Origin: Bacillota bacterium
GTDB taxonomy: Bacteria > Bacillota > UBA4882 > UBA10575
Direction: 5' to 3'
Assembly (NCBI GenBank): GCA_012839115.1
Contig: DUNX01000045.1
Coordinates: forward strand, 1 to 48,502
Length of the DNA: 48,502 nucleotides
The position numbers and the translations under genes are program-made. The notes under the pieces were generated by a model. The model saw only the letters and a list, made by a program, of their open reading frames with translations. It did no database searches and had not been told where the DNA came from. This document shows, in pieces, positions 14,856 to 24,229 of the stretch (the stretch's first letter is position 1; the number at the start of each line of letters is the position of its first letter).

Positions 14856-15041
14856 TTAACTCCGTATTGCTCCAAGCAAATCTTTGTAGGTATCAATATC
14901 CATACCAATCTCCGACCTACGGGCGACGATGTCGGAGCCTTTCTCCCGTGCGCATTCAACACATCTCTTTGTCTCCGGCAGGGCTTTGAGCCTTTCCGCA
15001 GGGATCTCCTTTGCGCAGATCTCGCATTTCCTTCCCATCAT
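14856..15041 (-). CDS. Small DksA/TraR-type C4 zinc-finger protein (61 aa)
   Basis: A compact protein with CEICAKEIPAERLKALPETKRCVECA, a four-cysteine finger like the C-terminal finger of DksA/TraR (CxxCGxxIxxxRLxAxPxTxxCxxC). The coiled-coil arm of DksA that reaches the polymerase secondary channel is missing. A short tail (about 30 residues, GMDIDTYKDLLGAIRS) follows. AAAGGAGG lies just upstream of two consecutive ATGs. It sits 15 nt downstream of nif3 and 38 nt upstream of the zinc-ribbon gene, likely in one operon. Its function is unknown; nucleic-acid or RNA-polymerase binding is plausible. Confidence 0.8.
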   Translation of the reverse strand: MMGRKCEICAKEIPAERLKALPETKRCVECAREKGSDIVARRSEIGMDIDTYKDLLGAIRS

Positions 15042-15056
15042 AGAAAACCTCCTTTT

Positions 15057-16166
15057 TTAATCCAGGCGGTAGGGAGCAATCTGCTTCCGGCTGGTAAAAA
15101 CCTGCAACCGGTGATCACCGGCAAACATGGCATCCAGGTACTCTTTTATCTGGACCAAACCCCGGGAATCCATAACATGGTGCCCGGGATCAACAATGGC
15201 CAACCCTGCCTGCTGCGCGGCAAAAAAATGGTGGTGGCTAAGATCGGAAGTGATAAAAACATCGGCGCCCATCTCTTTAACCTGTGGCAAGAATCTCCCG
15301 CCGCCACCGGCAACAACCGCGACTCTTTTTACCTTGTCAATTACGGCTCCCCCGCATCTGAGCGCCGGAAGGGCAAAAATCTCTTTGCTTCTGGCTAAAA
15401 AATCATCCCACGCGAGTTCGGAGGGAAGGTTTCCGATCCGTCCCCAACCGGTATTCCCGGTTGCCTGGGCTAAGGGATAAAGGTCATAAGCAACCTCTTC
15501 GTACGGGTGAACGGCGAGCAAGGCCCGGAGGACTTCCTGTTCCAGCCTGGCCGGGAAAATTGTCTCCAAGCGTACCTCAGGGACCCGTTCCAACTTACCC
15601 GTTTCTCCCAGGAACGGGTTGGTACCCTCCCGGGGCAGAAAAGTGCCTGTTCCTTCCGTTTGAAAAGTACAATGACTGTAATTGCCGATCCAACCGGCCC
15701 CGGCCCGGGCCAACCCTTCCATAATCACATCTTCATAGCCTTTAGGTAAAAAAACCACTAATTTTAGGTGCTTTTCACCGCCGGCCTCTACCGGCTGGGG
15801 TTTGACCAGATGCAACAGACAGGCCAAGTAATGGTTAAGTCCCCGGGGCGCCCGTTCATAATTGGTGTGTAACGTATAAAGGGAAATCTCTTTTTTTACC
15901 AGTTTCCCCCAAAGCCTGCCGGGGGGAGAATCCAAGCGAAGATCCGTCAATATCCCCCCAAAGGGCGGGTGGTGGGTTATAATCAGTCCGGCTTTTACCT
16001 CTTCCGCTTCGGCAATCACTTCTTCCGTAAGGTCCAAGGCCAGTAAAACAGTGGAAATTTCCTGATCGGCCCGGCCCGCAATGAGCCCTACCCTGTCCCC
16101 GGCCTCCGCCAGGGCAAGGGGGGCCAATTCTTCCAATACCGAAGCAACCTCACTAACCAGCGGCAT
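15057..16166 (-). CDS. Nif3-like dinuclear metal-centre protein (YqfO type, with CutA/PII-like insert)
   Basis: The length, 369 residues, matches the long YqfO form. The N-terminal half has GDRVGLIAG, LLALDLTEEVI and LIITHHPPFGG (metal His pair). The middle (about 130-230) is the inserted PII/CutA-like domain (KLVVFLPKGYEDVIMEGLARAGAG, VHPYEEVAYDLYPL). The C-terminal half has VAVVAGGGGRFL, ADVFITSDLSHHHFF and IVDPGHHVMD. It was proposed to act in GTP cyclohydrolase or metal-related roles, but the true activity is unsettled. In Bacillus the gene follows sigA and trmK; here the sigA link is broken by two tRNAs and no trmK is seen. Confidence 0.95.
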   Translation of the reverse strand: MPLVSEVASVLEELAPLALAEAGDRVGLIAGRADQEISTVLLALDLTEEVIAEAEEVKAGLIITHHPPFGGILTDLRLDSPPGRLWGKLVKKEISLYTLHTNYERAPRGLNHYLACLLHLVKPQPVEAGGEKHLKLVVFLPKGYEDVIMEGLARAGAGWIGNYSHCTFQTEGTGTFLPREGTNPFLGETGKLERVPEVRLETIFPARLEQEVLRALLAVHPYEEVAYDLYPLAQATGNTGWGRIGNLPSELAWDDFLARSKEIFALPALRCGGAVIDKVKRVAVVAGGGGRFLPQVKEMGADVFITSDLSHHHFFAAQQAGLAIVDPGHHVMDSRGLVQIKEYLDAMFAGDHRLQVFTSRKQIAPYRLD

Positions 16167-16172
16167 ACTTGT

Positions 16173-16267
16173 TCATCCCTCGTATACGCGCGCTTCGTCG
16201 ACCGGGGACAGGAAACCGTCCCCTCTCTCGCTCTACTTAATCATCCTTCGTAAACGCGCGCTCCGTC
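16173..16267. repeat. 27-bp near-identical direct repeat flanking a GGGGAC hairpin
   Basis: TCATCC..ACGCGCGCT..CGTC occurs at 16173-16199 and again at 16241-16267 with three mismatches in 27 positions. Between them GGGGAC (16204-16209) and GTCCCC (16218-16223) form a hairpin. It lies directly upstream of nif3. The rest of the gap to the tRNA terminator (16268-16480) contains two copies of CTATAGAAAT (minus strand, near 16295-16315), which may be promoter -10 material, and nothing else I recognise. Confidence 0.65.
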
Positions 16268-16480
16268 CCGCATTTGACGGATTTTTCTATTTATTTCTAT
16301 AGTAATTTCTATAGGGTACCCCATTTTTCCTGCCTGTAACGGAATAATTTTCTGGCAATTCCTGCAAAACTTTCCTTTTTCCTTTGTTGTGCCGCCCAAC
16401 TAAAAAGAGACTGTTTTGCCTCTATATTCATATTCCTCACCCTAATCCTATATAGCGCAGGTCAACGCTTAAATTTTTCC

Positions 16481-16504
16481 AAAAAAAAAGTGGGCTCCCC
16501 CACT
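16481..16504 (-). terminator. Rho-independent terminator of the tRNA-Asn/tRNA-Met transcript
   Basis: On the minus strand AGTGGG and CCCACT form a stem with a short GGGAG-type loop, followed by nine Ts (16489 down to 16481). It begins 12 nt after the tRNA-Met CCA end. Confidence 0.85.
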
Positions 16505-16516
16505 CACTCTTGTTTG

Positions 16517-16591
16517 TGGTGGGCCCACCTGGATTTGAACCAGGGACCGATCGGTTATGAGCCGACTGCTCTGCCGCTGAGCTATGGGCCC
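16517..16591 (-). tRNA. tRNA with CAU anticodon (elongator Met; Ile2 not excluded)
   Basis: A cloverleaf on the minus strand: acceptor GGGCCCA/TGGGCCC, D-arm GCTC..GAGC, anticodon stem GTCGG/CCGAT with loop CTCATAA (CAT), T-arm CCTGG-TTCAAAT-CCAGG, discriminator A and encoded CCA. It is not an initiator, because the acceptor begins with a paired G. CAU tRNAs may be elongator Met or lysidine-modified Ile2; the acceptor stem resembles clostridial elongator Met, but this is not decisive. Confidence 0.93.
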
Positions 16592-16609
16592 TTAATTTTT
16601 GAAATATAA

Positions 16610-16684
16610 TGGCTCCTCGAGCTGGACTCGAACCAGCAACCACCCGGTTAACAGCCGGGTGCTCTACCATTGAGCTATCGAGGA
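16610..16684 (-). tRNA. tRNA-Asn (anticodon GUU)
   Basis: Minus-strand cloverleaf: acceptor TCCTCGA/TCGAGGA, D-arm GCTC..GAGC, anticodon stem CCCGG/CCGGG with loop CTGTTAA (GTT), T-arm GCTGG-TTCGAGT-CCAGC, discriminator G and encoded CCA. It is 18 nt upstream of the CAU tRNA and co-transcribed with it from the promoter at 16703-16731. Confidence 0.97.
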
Positions 16685-16702
16685 GCGTAACCACCATATA
16701 TA

Positions 16703-16731
16703 ATTTTACACCCTTTTGCGTTCTTCGTCAA
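16703..16731 (-). promoter_or_regulatory. Sigma-A promoter of the tRNA-Asn/tRNA-Met operon
   Basis: On the minus strand TTGACG (16731-16726) and TAAAAT (16708-16703) are 17 nt apart, close upstream of tRNA-Asn. The -35 lies about 14 bp past the rpoD stop, so the tRNAs can be made independently of rpoD. Confidence 0.75.
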
Positions 16732-16744
16732 GACCCGGTTTGCT

Positions 16745-17926
16745 TCATTCTAAAAAATCTTTCAGCTTCTTGCTACGGCTGGGATGGCGCAACTTGCGCA
16801 GGGCCTTGGCTTCAATCTGCCGGATCCGCTCCCTGGTCACACCAAAAACCTGGCCTACCTCCTCCAGGGTCCTGGCCCGGCCGTCCTCCAACCCGAAACG
16901 CAAGCGTAAAACCTTCTCTTCCCGGGAAGTAAGGGTGTTCAGAACACCCTCCAATTGCTCGGTGAGCAGCCGGAAAGAAGCGGCTTCCGAAGGGGCCGGC
17001 GCCTCATGGTCTTCAATGAAATCCCCCAAGTGGCTGTCTTCCTCCTCACCGATGGGGGTCTCCAGGGAAACCGGTTCCTGGGCGATTTTGATGATCTCCC
17101 GCACCCGTTCAACCGGGAGGTTCATTTCCTGGGCGATCTCTTCCGCGGTCGGTTCCCGCCCCAAAGCTTGTAACAACTGGCGTGAAACCCGGATCAATTT
17201 ATTAATCGTCTCCACCATATGCACGGGGATCCGGATGGTGCGGGCCTGATCGGCGATGGCCCTGGTAATGGCCTGCCTTATCCACCAGGTAGCATAAGTA
17301 CTAAATTTGAACCCCTTGTGGGGGTCAAATTTCTCCACTGCTTTGATCAAGCCAAGGTTTCCTTCTTGAATCAAATCAAGGAAGAGCATCCCCCGGCCGA
17401 CATAGCGCTTGGCGATACTCACCACCAGCCGCAGATTGGCTTCGGCCAGCTTGCGTTTGGCAACTTCATCGCCCTCTTTGGCCTTTTGCGCCAGGTCCAA
17501 TTCTTCTTCCGGGGTAAGCAGGGGAACCCGCCCGATCTCCTTCAGATACATCCGCACCGGATCATCCAGGGCGATCCCTTCCGGAACGGAAAGATCGAGT
17601 TCATCCTCGTCTTCTTTTAAATCCTCCACCGCTTCCAGAGAATCATCGGTATCGTCATCATCGGTGCCCCCGACAATCTCGATCCCTTGCTGGGTCAGCA
17701 ATTCATAGATCTCTTCGATCTCGTCCGGGGAGAGTTCAACCCGTTCAAAGGCATCCATGATCTCCTGGTAGGAAACCATGCCTTTTTGCCGGCCTCGGGC
17801 AATAACCCTCTTCAAGCAGGTTATCTTGTTCGCTGCGCGTTCCTGCTCCTGAGGCGCCTGCTGCTCCTGTTTGTCTTCGCGTTCTTCTTCGTTGTTCTGA
17901 AGTTCCTGTTCTTTTTCTTTGCTCAC
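16745..17926 (-). CDS. rpoD: RNA polymerase primary sigma factor
   Basis: This housekeeping sigma-70 shows region 1.1-like sequence ([21 protein letters not shown]), an acidic linker, region 1.2 ([18 protein letters not shown]), region 2 ([38 protein letters not shown]), region 3 ([14 protein letters not shown]) and region 4 ([34 protein letters not shown]). I favour GTG 17926 because AAGGA precedes it by 10 nt; an ATG at 17962 has no visible RBS but would add 12 residues. The gene follows dnaG by about 50 nt, the classic macromolecular-synthesis order, with dgt further upstream. Confidence 0.97.
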   Translation of the reverse strand: MSKEKEQELQNNEEEREDKQEQQAPQEQERAANKITCLKRVIARGRQKGMVSYQEIMDAFERVELSPDEIEEIYELLTQQGIEIVGGTDDDDTDDSLEAVEDLKEDEDELDLSVPEGIALDDPVRMYLKEIGRVPLLTPEEELDLAQKAKEGDEVAKRKLAEANLRLVVSIAKRYVGRGMLFLDLIQEGNLGLIKAVEKFDPHKGFKFSTYATWWIRQAITRAIADQARTIRIPVHMVETINKLIRVSRQLLQALGREPTAEEIAQEMNLPVERVREIIKIAQEPVSLETPIGEEEDSHLGDFIEDHEAPAPSEAASFRLLTEQLEGVLNTLTSREEKVLRLRFGLEDGRARTLEEVGQVFGVTRERIRQIEAKALRKLRHPSRSKKLKDFLE

Positions 17927-17979
17927 GTAATGATCATCCTTCCCGGAAAACCCGGTCACCATTTTGTTCCCGGTCGTCT

Positions 17980-19815
17980 TTATCTCAACCCTGAAAATGA
18001 AGGGAATTCTTCCCGCATCTGCCGGTGCAACTTATTTAGAAGCGCCAGTTTCTCATGGAGCTCCGGGCTGTCTTCCGCCGCGGCGGCCACTTCCTGCTGG
18101 ATCTGCCGGATCTCCCGGCTCAGTTGGAGTTGGCGTAAACGGCGGCAACAACCGTCAAGATCCGGCGGGAGCAAACCAAGCTCATTCTCGGCCTGGAGTT
18201 CGGTATAAAGAGAACGAAGCTCCGCCGGGAATAGAGAAGCAGGCGGCGGCCAACTTTCTGCCGTATATACCTCTAAAAGACGGATAAAAAATAACCTGTA
18301 TTCCTCAACTGTCCAGTCTATCCCGGACAACGCTTCTTTTATTCGCTCTAAATTCTTTTTTTCCTGCAAACAGAGACGTAAAACTTCCCGTTCCGGATGG
18401 GAAGGGGTTTCTCTCTCTGTTTTTCCGGGGGCCGCCGGTGGCAAACCCGCAGGGTGAGTAATATCATTAGTATTCCTTGATTTCCTTTTTATATCCAAAG
18501 GTTGCTTCTTTTTCCTTTGCGCGCGTGCGTATTTCCGCCATTCCGTATAGACGGCTTCTTCAGAAACTTCAAGCCGGACCGCCACCCTCCGGATGTATTC
18601 TTCCCGCACCACCATATTTTCTTCTTCAGCCAGGAGCGGCAGGATCGCCTTTACCACCTGCGCCTTTTTCTCCGGGGTCCCGGGCTTCGCCTTCTCCAGG
18701 AAATAATCGAGTTTAAAGGTGAAAAGGTCCTTACTCGCCTCCAACAACTGCCGGAAAGCCCCGGGGCCTTCCTTTCTCAGTAACGAATCGGGGTCCTCGC
18801 CCGGAGGCAACGTTACCACTTGTACTTGAAGGCCGTTCTCCTTCAAAATATCCAGCCCGCGCATGGCCGCCGCCTGGCCGGCCAAGTCGGCGTCAAAGGC
18901 GATGACCGCGTATTCCGTGTAACGCCTGAGGGCCCTTGCCTGGTCCCGGGTGAGGGCGGTTCCCAAGGCGGCAACCACATTTTTAAAACCGGCCTGGTGA
19001 GCCTGGAGGAGATCCATATACCCCTCGACAACCACCGCCCTCCCCTCTCTCCTGATGGCTTCCTTTGCCTGAAAAAGACCGTATAAATAACGGCCTTTAC
19101 TGAAAAGAGGGGTTTCCGGCGAATTCAAATACTTGGGGACCCCTTCGCCCAGCAACCGGCCGCCAAAGGCCGCCACCCGTCCCTGGGGGTTACTAATCGG
19201 AAAGAGCAGCCGGTCACGGAAGCGGTCATAATAACCCTTCTCCCCCCGGAGAATCAGGCCGGATTTCTCCGCTGCCTGAAGGGAGAGGTTTTTTTTCTGG
19301 AAAAGATCCACCAAACCCGTCCAGGAATCCGGGGCGTACCCCAATAAAAACTCTTCGGCGGCAGCCGGCGTAATCCCCCGCTCTTCCAGGTAGGCGCGGG
19401 CTTTGTTCCCGGCCGGGGTTTCCGTTAAAATCTTCCGGTAATAAAGGGCGGCCAGTTTATGCAGGCGAAACAGCCACTCCCTTTCTTTTTGGGCCCGTTG
19501 TTCCGCCGGGGTTTCCTTCACCGGCAGGGAGATCCCCGCCCTCTCCGCCAGCCAGTTCAGGGCCTCGGGAAAGGTCAGGTTCTCCATGCGCATAATAAAG
19601 TTGATCACATCGCCCCCGGTCCCGCAGCCAAAACAATAAAAAAACTGCTTCTCCGGGTTGACGTTAAAAGAAGGCGTCTTTTCCTGGTGAAACGGGCACA
19701 GCCCAAGAAAAGAACTGCCCCTTTTCCGCAATGATACATATTCCCCGATGACAGAGGTAATCTCATTTCCGGCCTTTACTTCCTCAATAAACTCTTCCTG
19801 TTTTAAACGGTCCAC
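17980..19815 (-). CDS. dnaG: DNA primase
   Basis: DnaG makes RNA primers at the replication fork. The zinc domain is [30 protein letters not shown]. The TOPRIM core includes [40 protein letters not shown] (catalytic Glu) and [17 protein letters not shown] (Asp pair). The C-terminal DnaB-binding region (about 450-611) is poorly conserved. The likely start is GTG 19815 ([13 protein letters not shown], with GGTGA 7 nt upstream), which matches the usual N-terminus; an earlier ATG at 19884 would add 23 unconserved residues. It forms an operon with rpoD. Confidence 0.97.
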   Translation of the reverse strand: MDRLKQEEFIEEVKAGNEITSVIGEYVSLRKRGSSFLGLCPFHQEKTPSFNVNPEKQFFYCFGCGTGGDVINFIMRMENLTFPEALNWLAERAGISLPVKETPAEQRAQKEREWLFRLHKLAALYYRKILTETPAGNKARAYLEERGITPAAAEEFLLGYAPDSWTGLVDLFQKKNLSLQAAEKSGLILRGEKGYYDRFRDRLLFPISNPQGRVAAFGGRLLGEGVPKYLNSPETPLFSKGRYLYGLFQAKEAIRREGRAVVVEGYMDLLQAHQAGFKNVVAALGTALTRDQARALRRYTEYAVIAFDADLAGQAAAMRGLDILKENGLQVQVVTLPPGEDPDSLLRKEGPGAFRQLLEASKDLFTFKLDYFLEKAKPGTPEKKAQVVKAILPLLAEEENMVVREEYIRRVAVRLEVSEEAVYTEWRKYARAQRKKKQPLDIKRKSRNTNDITHPAGLPPAAPGKTERETPSHPEREVLRLCLQEKKNLERIKEALSGIDWTVEEYRLFFIRLLEVYTAESWPPPASLFPAELRSLYTELQAENELGLLPPDLDGCCRRLRQLQLSREIRQIQQEVAAAAEDSPELHEKLALLNKLHRQMREEFPSFSGLR

Positions 19816-19998
19816 TTTTCTTTCACCATTATGAATATTCGCCCCCGGCGTCCGAACTCCTTTTAATATAGTAATATTCGACAAAAACTACAAATAACGG
19901 CTTTAGCTTGGCTTTTGCCTGGTTTCAGTTTGGCTCTTGCCAGGCCAAATTGGCGTTAACCTGGTTTCGCCCGGCACCAGTTCGGCTGAGAGTTTGTT

Positions 19999-20026
19999 TT
20001 CAGCCTGGTTCCTTAACCAGGCTGAA
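19999..20026. other. Perfect 12-bp hairpin at the 3' end of dgt
   Basis: TTCAGCCTGGTT and AACCAGGCTGAA flank a CCTT loop, 7 nt beyond the dgt stop. There is no T run in either direction (minus: AAACAAAC), so it may protect the mRNA 3' end or act as an attenuator instead of a classical terminator. Just left of it (about 19910-19960) a degenerate direct repeat of TTGGCTYTTGCC is visible. Confidence 0.55.
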
Positions 20027-20032
20027 GACGAA

Positions 20033-21037
20033 TTATCCCATCCAGACCCTGGGGACAAAGCGCCGTTGAAAATCGGCGATGGCGTAATGGTCGGTCATCC
20101 CGGCCAAATAATCGGCGGCCCTTCTTTCCAAGGGATCTTCCTCCCCTGAAGGTAAAGGCGGCAATTCTTCCGGGTGCTTGAGGTAAAAATGGTAGAGCCG
20201 GCCGAGAAAATCTTGTAACTTCGTTTCCTCTGCCTTCGCCCGTGGGTTGGTATAGACATGTTGAAAGAGAAAACTGCGGAGTTTCTCCACCATGGCGCCG
20301 ACTTCCGGGCTGAGGCGCACCTTCCCCCCGTTGCTGCTGGTTTTCACTGTATCCTGGATCATCCGGCTGATCCGCTGCGAGTGACTGTGGCCCAGGACCT
20401 CCAGGCAGTCGGCGGGGAGATCCCCCCGGTGCAGGATCCCGGCGCGGATCGCATCGTCGATATCATGGTTGATATAGGCGATCCGGTCGGCCAGGTGTAC
20501 AACTTCCCCTTCGTGCGTGGCCGGTTGCCCGGAACCGGTATGGTTCCCGATCCCGTCCCGCACCTCCCAGGTGAGGTTGAGGCCGGCCCCGGGTAGGTGG
20601 TAAGGTTCCAAAAGGTCCACCACCCGCAGGCTCTGATCCTGATGGCGGAAGCCTCCGGGCACCAATTGGTTCAAGACCTCCTCCCCGGCATGGCCAAAAG
20701 GGGTATGCCCCAGATCATGACCGAGGGCGATGGCTTCGGTCAAGTCCTCGTTCAAACGGAGCAGGCGGGCAATGGTCCGGGCGATCTGCGCCACCTCCAG
20801 GGTGTGGGTCAGGCGGGTCCGGTAATGGTCACCCCCGGGCGCGATAAAGACCTGGGTTTTATGTTTCAAACGCCGGAAAGCCTTGGAATGAATGATCCGG
20901 TCCCGGTCCCGCTGGAAACAGGTGCGGAAAGCGCATTCTTCCTCAGAGAACCGTCTTCCCTGGGACTGGCGGGCCTTCATTGCCCCCGGCGCAAGGCGGC
21001 GGAGTTCCTCTTCTTCCTGTTGTATGCGGGCAAACAC
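20033..21037 (-). CDS. Deoxyguanosinetriphosphate triphosphohydrolase-like HD protein
   Basis: A dNTP triphosphohydrolase of the Dgt family, 334 residues. It has the family N-terminus ([30 protein letters not shown]), [23 protein letters not shown] with the first HD His, [16 protein letters not shown] with the HD pair and the second loop His, and [22 protein letters not shown] with the final Asp. It splits dNTPs into nucleosides and triphosphate and may balance nucleotide pools. It lies immediately upstream of dnaG-rpoD in the same direction (218-nt gap), a common clostridial order. It is divergent from the quinate-dehydrogenase-like gene. Confidence 0.95.
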   Translation of the reverse strand: MFARIQQEEEELRRLAPGAMKARQSQGRRFSEEECAFRTCFQRDRDRIIHSKAFRRLKHKTQVFIAPGGDHYRTRLTHTLEVAQIARTIARLLRLNEDLTEAIALGHDLGHTPFGHAGEEVLNQLVPGGFRHQDQSLRVVDLLEPYHLPGAGLNLTWEVRDGIGNHTGSGQPATHEGEVVHLADRIAYINHDIDDAIRAGILHRGDLPADCLEVLGHSHSQRISRMIQDTVKTSSNGGKVRLSPEVGAMVEKLRSFLFQHVYTNPRAKAEETKLQDFLGRLYHFYLKHPEELPPLPSGEEDPLERRAADYLAGMTDHYAIADFQRRFVPRVWMG

Positions 21038-21055
21038 CGGGCTCCCCCTTTCTGT

Positions 21056-21084
21056 TTGTCTTTACTTTTTAAAAATGCTATAAT
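21056..21084 (+). promoter_or_regulatory. Sigma-A promoter with extended -10 before the quinate-dehydrogenase-like gene
   Basis: TTGTCT (21056-21061) and a perfect TATAAT (21079-21084) are 17 nt apart, with TGC immediately before the -10. The ATG of the gene is about 64 nt downstream. Confidence 0.8.
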
Positions 21085-21147
21085 ATAGAGTCGGAAAATA
21101 GGAAAATCGCACTGCATCCCAAATCTGACTTAAGAAGGGAGACGACA

Positions 21148-22056
21148 ATGAAAAGAATTGTCAGTATCAGTTTAGGATCCTCACGTCGTAATCATAAACA
21201 CCTTATCGAAGCCGCCGGTGAAAAGGTAGAGATGGAACGGATCGGAACCGACGGTAATGTCAATGATGCGATCCGCCTCGTCCGGGAGTTGGACGGAAAA
21301 GTCGACGCCTTCGGTCTCGGCGGGATCAGCATGTATCTATATGCTGCCGGCCGCCGCTATGTACTGCGCGAGGCACAGCGAATCGCAAACCACGCCAAGC
21401 GGACTCCGGTGGTGGACGGCGCCGGGATTAAACATACGGTAGAAGGCAGGTTGGCCCGGATCTTTGAAGAAAAGTCCGGTGAAAAACTGGCCGGGCGGAA
21501 AGCATTGATCGTCAGTGCCACCGAGCGTTACCCCATGGCCGAATCGTTGGTGGCCGCCGGTTGCCGGCTCGTGATCGGGGACCTCGTTTTTGCCCTGGAA
21601 CTGCCGATCCCCCTTTATTCCCTCCGGGCCCTGGACCGGGTGGGCAAAGCCTTTTTACCTTTAATCTGCCGGTTGCCCATTAAGCTGCTCTACCCCACCG
21701 GCTCCAAACAGGAAGAGCAGACCGCAAAGAAAGCCACCCGTTACCTTGAAGAAGCAGAAATCCTCGCCGGCGATTTCCATTATATCCGCAGGTTCTTACC
21801 GGAAAAACTCGACGGCAAAGTGATCATCTCCAATACCGTGACCCAGGCCGACCGGGAAATCCTGGCCGAACGGGGCGCTTCCTGGCTGGTGACGGCCAGC
21901 CCGGAACTGGGCGGGCGCTCTTTTGCCACCAATATCCTGGACGCCCTGGTCGTTGGGGTCTCCGGCCGACGCCCGGAGGAGTTGACCGCCGTCGATTATG
22001 AAAAGTACCTGAAGAAGTTCTCCCTAAACCCGCGGGTGGAGAACCTTCAGTCGTAA
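21148..22056 (+). CDS. Conserved protein of the type annotated as quinate 5-dehydrogenase; true activity uncertain
   Basis: The protein (302 residues) begins MKRIVSISLGSSRRNH and carries GKVDAFGLGGISMYLYAAGRRYVLR, TPVVDGAGIKHTVEGR, ALIVSATERYPMAESLVAAG and VIISNTVTQADREILAERG. I recall this family from Moorella- and Desulfotomaculum-type genomes, where it is named quinate 5-dehydrogenase, but I see no clear Rossmann glycine motif of shikimate/quinate dehydrogenases, so the name should be treated with caution. The middle segment KRTPVVDGAGIK suggests nucleotide or cofactor binding. AAGGGAG lies close before the ATG. It has its own strong promoter and ends 1 nt before the convergent ftsK stop, so both genes share an almost zero-length junction. 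Confidence 0.7.
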   Translation: MKRIVSISLGSSRRNHKHLIEAAGEKVEMERIGTDGNVNDAIRLVRELDGKVDAFGLGGISMYLYAAGRRYVLREAQRIANHAKRTPVVDGAGIKHTVEGRLARIFEEKSGEKLAGRKALIVSATERYPMAESLVAAGCRLVIGDLVFALELPIPLYSLRALDRVGKAFLPLICRLPIKLLYPTGSKQEEQTAKKATRYLEEAEILAGDFHYIRRFLPEKLDGKVIISNTVTQADREILAERGASWLVTASPELGGRSFATNILDALVVGVSGRRPEELTAVDYEKYLKKFSLNPRVENLQS

Positions 22057-22057
22057 T

Positions 22058-24229
22058 TTATTTTCCCTTTAACAATTCTTCCAGACGCCGCGGGGAGATC
22101 AAGACATCCCGCGGTTTGCTTCCTTCACGGGGGCTGACAAACCCCCGTTCTTCCATCATATCCACAAGCCGCGCGGCCCTGGTATAACCAATACGAAAGC
22201 GCCTCTGGAGGGTGGAAGCGGAGGCCTGTCCCTGGTCCACCACAAGCTTGACTGCTTCCCAGAAGAGCTCATCCTCTTCCCCGCCCTGCACTCTTCCTGC
22301 AGGCTCAATCTTCTCCGCCTTTAGGAAGGCCTCGACATAATCGGGGCTCCCCTGCTGGCGCCAGAACTCGGTTACCCTTTTTATCTCCTCATCCAAAACC
22401 AGAGCCCCCTGCACCCTTTGGGGTTTAAGGGCGCCGACCGGCGAATAGAGCATGTCTCCCCGTCCCAGGAGTTGTTCGGCCCCGACTCCGTCGAGGATCG
22501 TCCTGGAATCGATCTGGGAGGAAACGGCAAAGGCAACCCGCGAAGGGATGTTGGCCTTAATCAGCCCGGTGATCACATCAACCGACGGACGCTGGGTAGC
22601 CACAACCAGATGAATCCCTGTGGCCCGGGCCATCTGCGCCAAGCGGCAAATGGCATCCTCCACCTCCACCGGGGCAACGGCCATCAAGTCCGCCAGTTCG
22701 TCAATGAAGATCACCACATAAGGCAGGGGCCCCTCATCTTTCTTCAGGGCCTGGTTAAACCGGGGCAAATCCCGCACCCCGCGCTCGGCAAAGAGGCGAT
22801 ACCTCTTCTCCATCTCGGCAACAACGGCCTTGAGGACTGCCGCCGCCTTTTCCGCCTCCGTAACCACAGGCACGGAGAGATGGGGAATCCCCTCATAAAC
22901 CGATAACTCCACCCTTTTCGGGTCAACCATAATCAACTTCACTTCCACCGGCGACGCTTTGTATAACAAACTCAGGATCAGGGCGTTCAGGCAGACGCTC
23001 TTTCCGGAACCCGTTGCTCCGGCAACTAAAAGGTGGGGCATCTGGTCCAAAGAAGCCACCACCGGTGCGCCGGCAATATCCACGCCCAACGCCACCCCCA
23101 GTTTTCCGGTATCCCAAAACTCTTTTGTCTCCAGGACCTCGCGGAGCGTCACCGTCCGGGGTTCCTTGTTGGGGACCTCAATCCCCACCGCGGCCTTGCC
23201 GGGGATCGGGGCTTCAATCCGCAAGCCCCGGGCGGCTAAAGCCAGGGCCAGATCATCGGCAAGGTTGACAATCTTACTCACCTTTACCCCTGGGCCCGGT
23301 TGCAAATCGTAACGGGTGATCACCGGGCCTTGGAAAACATCGATTACCCGGGCTGCAACCCCGAAAGCCGCCAAGGTCTTTTCCAATTGTTCCGTTTGGT
23401 CTATACTCCTGACGCCACGCCGGAAACGGGTGGGAAGATGCAGAAGATCCAAAGGCGGCAAGTGGTACGGGCCTAATTTGCGCCCGGCCTGCCCGGAGAT
23501 GTCCAGGGCAGTGGTGTAGTCTTCTTCCGCTTTTTTACTTGTCCGGAAACGTTCAACCGGTTCAGCCTCAGCGGTGGCCGCCGGTTCCGCCACCCGGGCG
23601 TGACTGCGCCCCTTCTCCGCTTTGGGCAGCAGCCGCCGGAAGGTTTCCTTTAGAACCCGGATCATGTCTTTAAAGGCCTGAACCAGCGGGCGATTGAGCA
23701 TCAGGACCAGGGCGACCACCATCAAAAGGCTGAGGATGATCAGGGTGCCGTAGAAAGAAAAAACCCGGTACAGGGCAAAAAGAATCACCCCGCTAAAAAA
23801 GCCGCCCCTTGCCGAATACCAGACCGGCAACGGCGCCCCTACCGGTAAACTCTCTGTGACCATGTAGAGGACCAGAATCCACCAGCAACAAAAGATAATA
23901 AACCCCCAAAAACGGCTGGAAAAAGTAACCTTCTGGGGTCTTCTGACCATTTGCCAGCCAACTGCGCCAATAATGAGCGGGAGAAAATAGGCCCCTCTTT
24001 CCCCGGCGAAAGCAAAGAAAAACCTCCGTACACTCATGCCGAAAGCCCCGGATTCCTGTACCGCCAAAGAAATAAAGGTCAAAGCCGCCAGCCCCAAAAA
24101 CAGAACCCCCGCAAGCTCCCGCCTTAGTTCACGCTGGCGCTCAGAAAGCTCGTGACCGCGTCTGACCCGCGGTTTGACGCTGCGCTTTGGTTTCCGTTTT
24201 CTCTTAAACAAAAACGCCCAAAACATCAA
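22058..24229 (-). CDS. DNA translocase FtsK/SpoIIIE
   Basis: This 723-residue translocase pumps DNA during chromosome segregation or into the forespore. About four membrane helices occupy the first 190 residues after a very basic start (KRKRKPKRSVKPRVRRG). A short linker leads to the motor: alpha domain (GPVITRYDLQPGPGVKVSKI), Walker A VAGATGSGKSV, Walker B YVVIFIDELADLM, and QRPSVDVITGLIKANIPSRVAF. The C-terminal gamma winged helix (RRFRIGYTRAARLVDMMEERG, SKPRDVL) reads KOPS/SRS motifs. Next to tepA and ylzJ, as in Bacillus spoIIIE, it most likely serves sporulation. Its ATG overlaps the stop of the Na/Pi transporter gene. Confidence 0.96.
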   Translation of the reverse strand: MMFWAFLFKRKRKPKRSVKPRVRRGHELSERQRELRRELAGVLFLGLAALTFISLAVQESGAFGMSVRRFFFAFAGERGAYFLPLIIGAVGWQMVRRPQKVTFSSRFWGFIIFCCWWILVLYMVTESLPVGAPLPVWYSARGGFFSGVILFALYRVFSFYGTLIILSLLMVVALVLMLNRPLVQAFKDMIRVLKETFRRLLPKAEKGRSHARVAEPAATAEAEPVERFRTSKKAEEDYTTALDISGQAGRKLGPYHLPPLDLLHLPTRFRRGVRSIDQTEQLEKTLAAFGVAARVIDVFQGPVITRYDLQPGPGVKVSKIVNLADDLALALAARGLRIEAPIPGKAAVGIEVPNKEPRTVTLREVLETKEFWDTGKLGVALGVDIAGAPVVASLDQMPHLLVAGATGSGKSVCLNALILSLLYKASPVEVKLIMVDPKRVELSVYEGIPHLSVPVVTEAEKAAAVLKAVVAEMEKRYRLFAERGVRDLPRFNQALKKDEGPLPYVVIFIDELADLMAVAPVEVEDAICRLAQMARATGIHLVVATQRPSVDVITGLIKANIPSRVAFAVSSQIDSRTILDGVGAEQLLGRGDMLYSPVGALKPQRVQGALVLDEEIKRVTEFWRQQGSPDYVEAFLKAEKIEPAGRVQGGEEDELFWEAVKLVVDQGQASASTLQRRFRIGYTRAARLVDMMEERGFVSPREGSKPRDVLISPRRLEELLKGK

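Noticed and set aside
16437-16697. Minus-strand frame of 86 codons over the two tRNAs
   Set aside because: It is an artefact of reading through tRNA genes.
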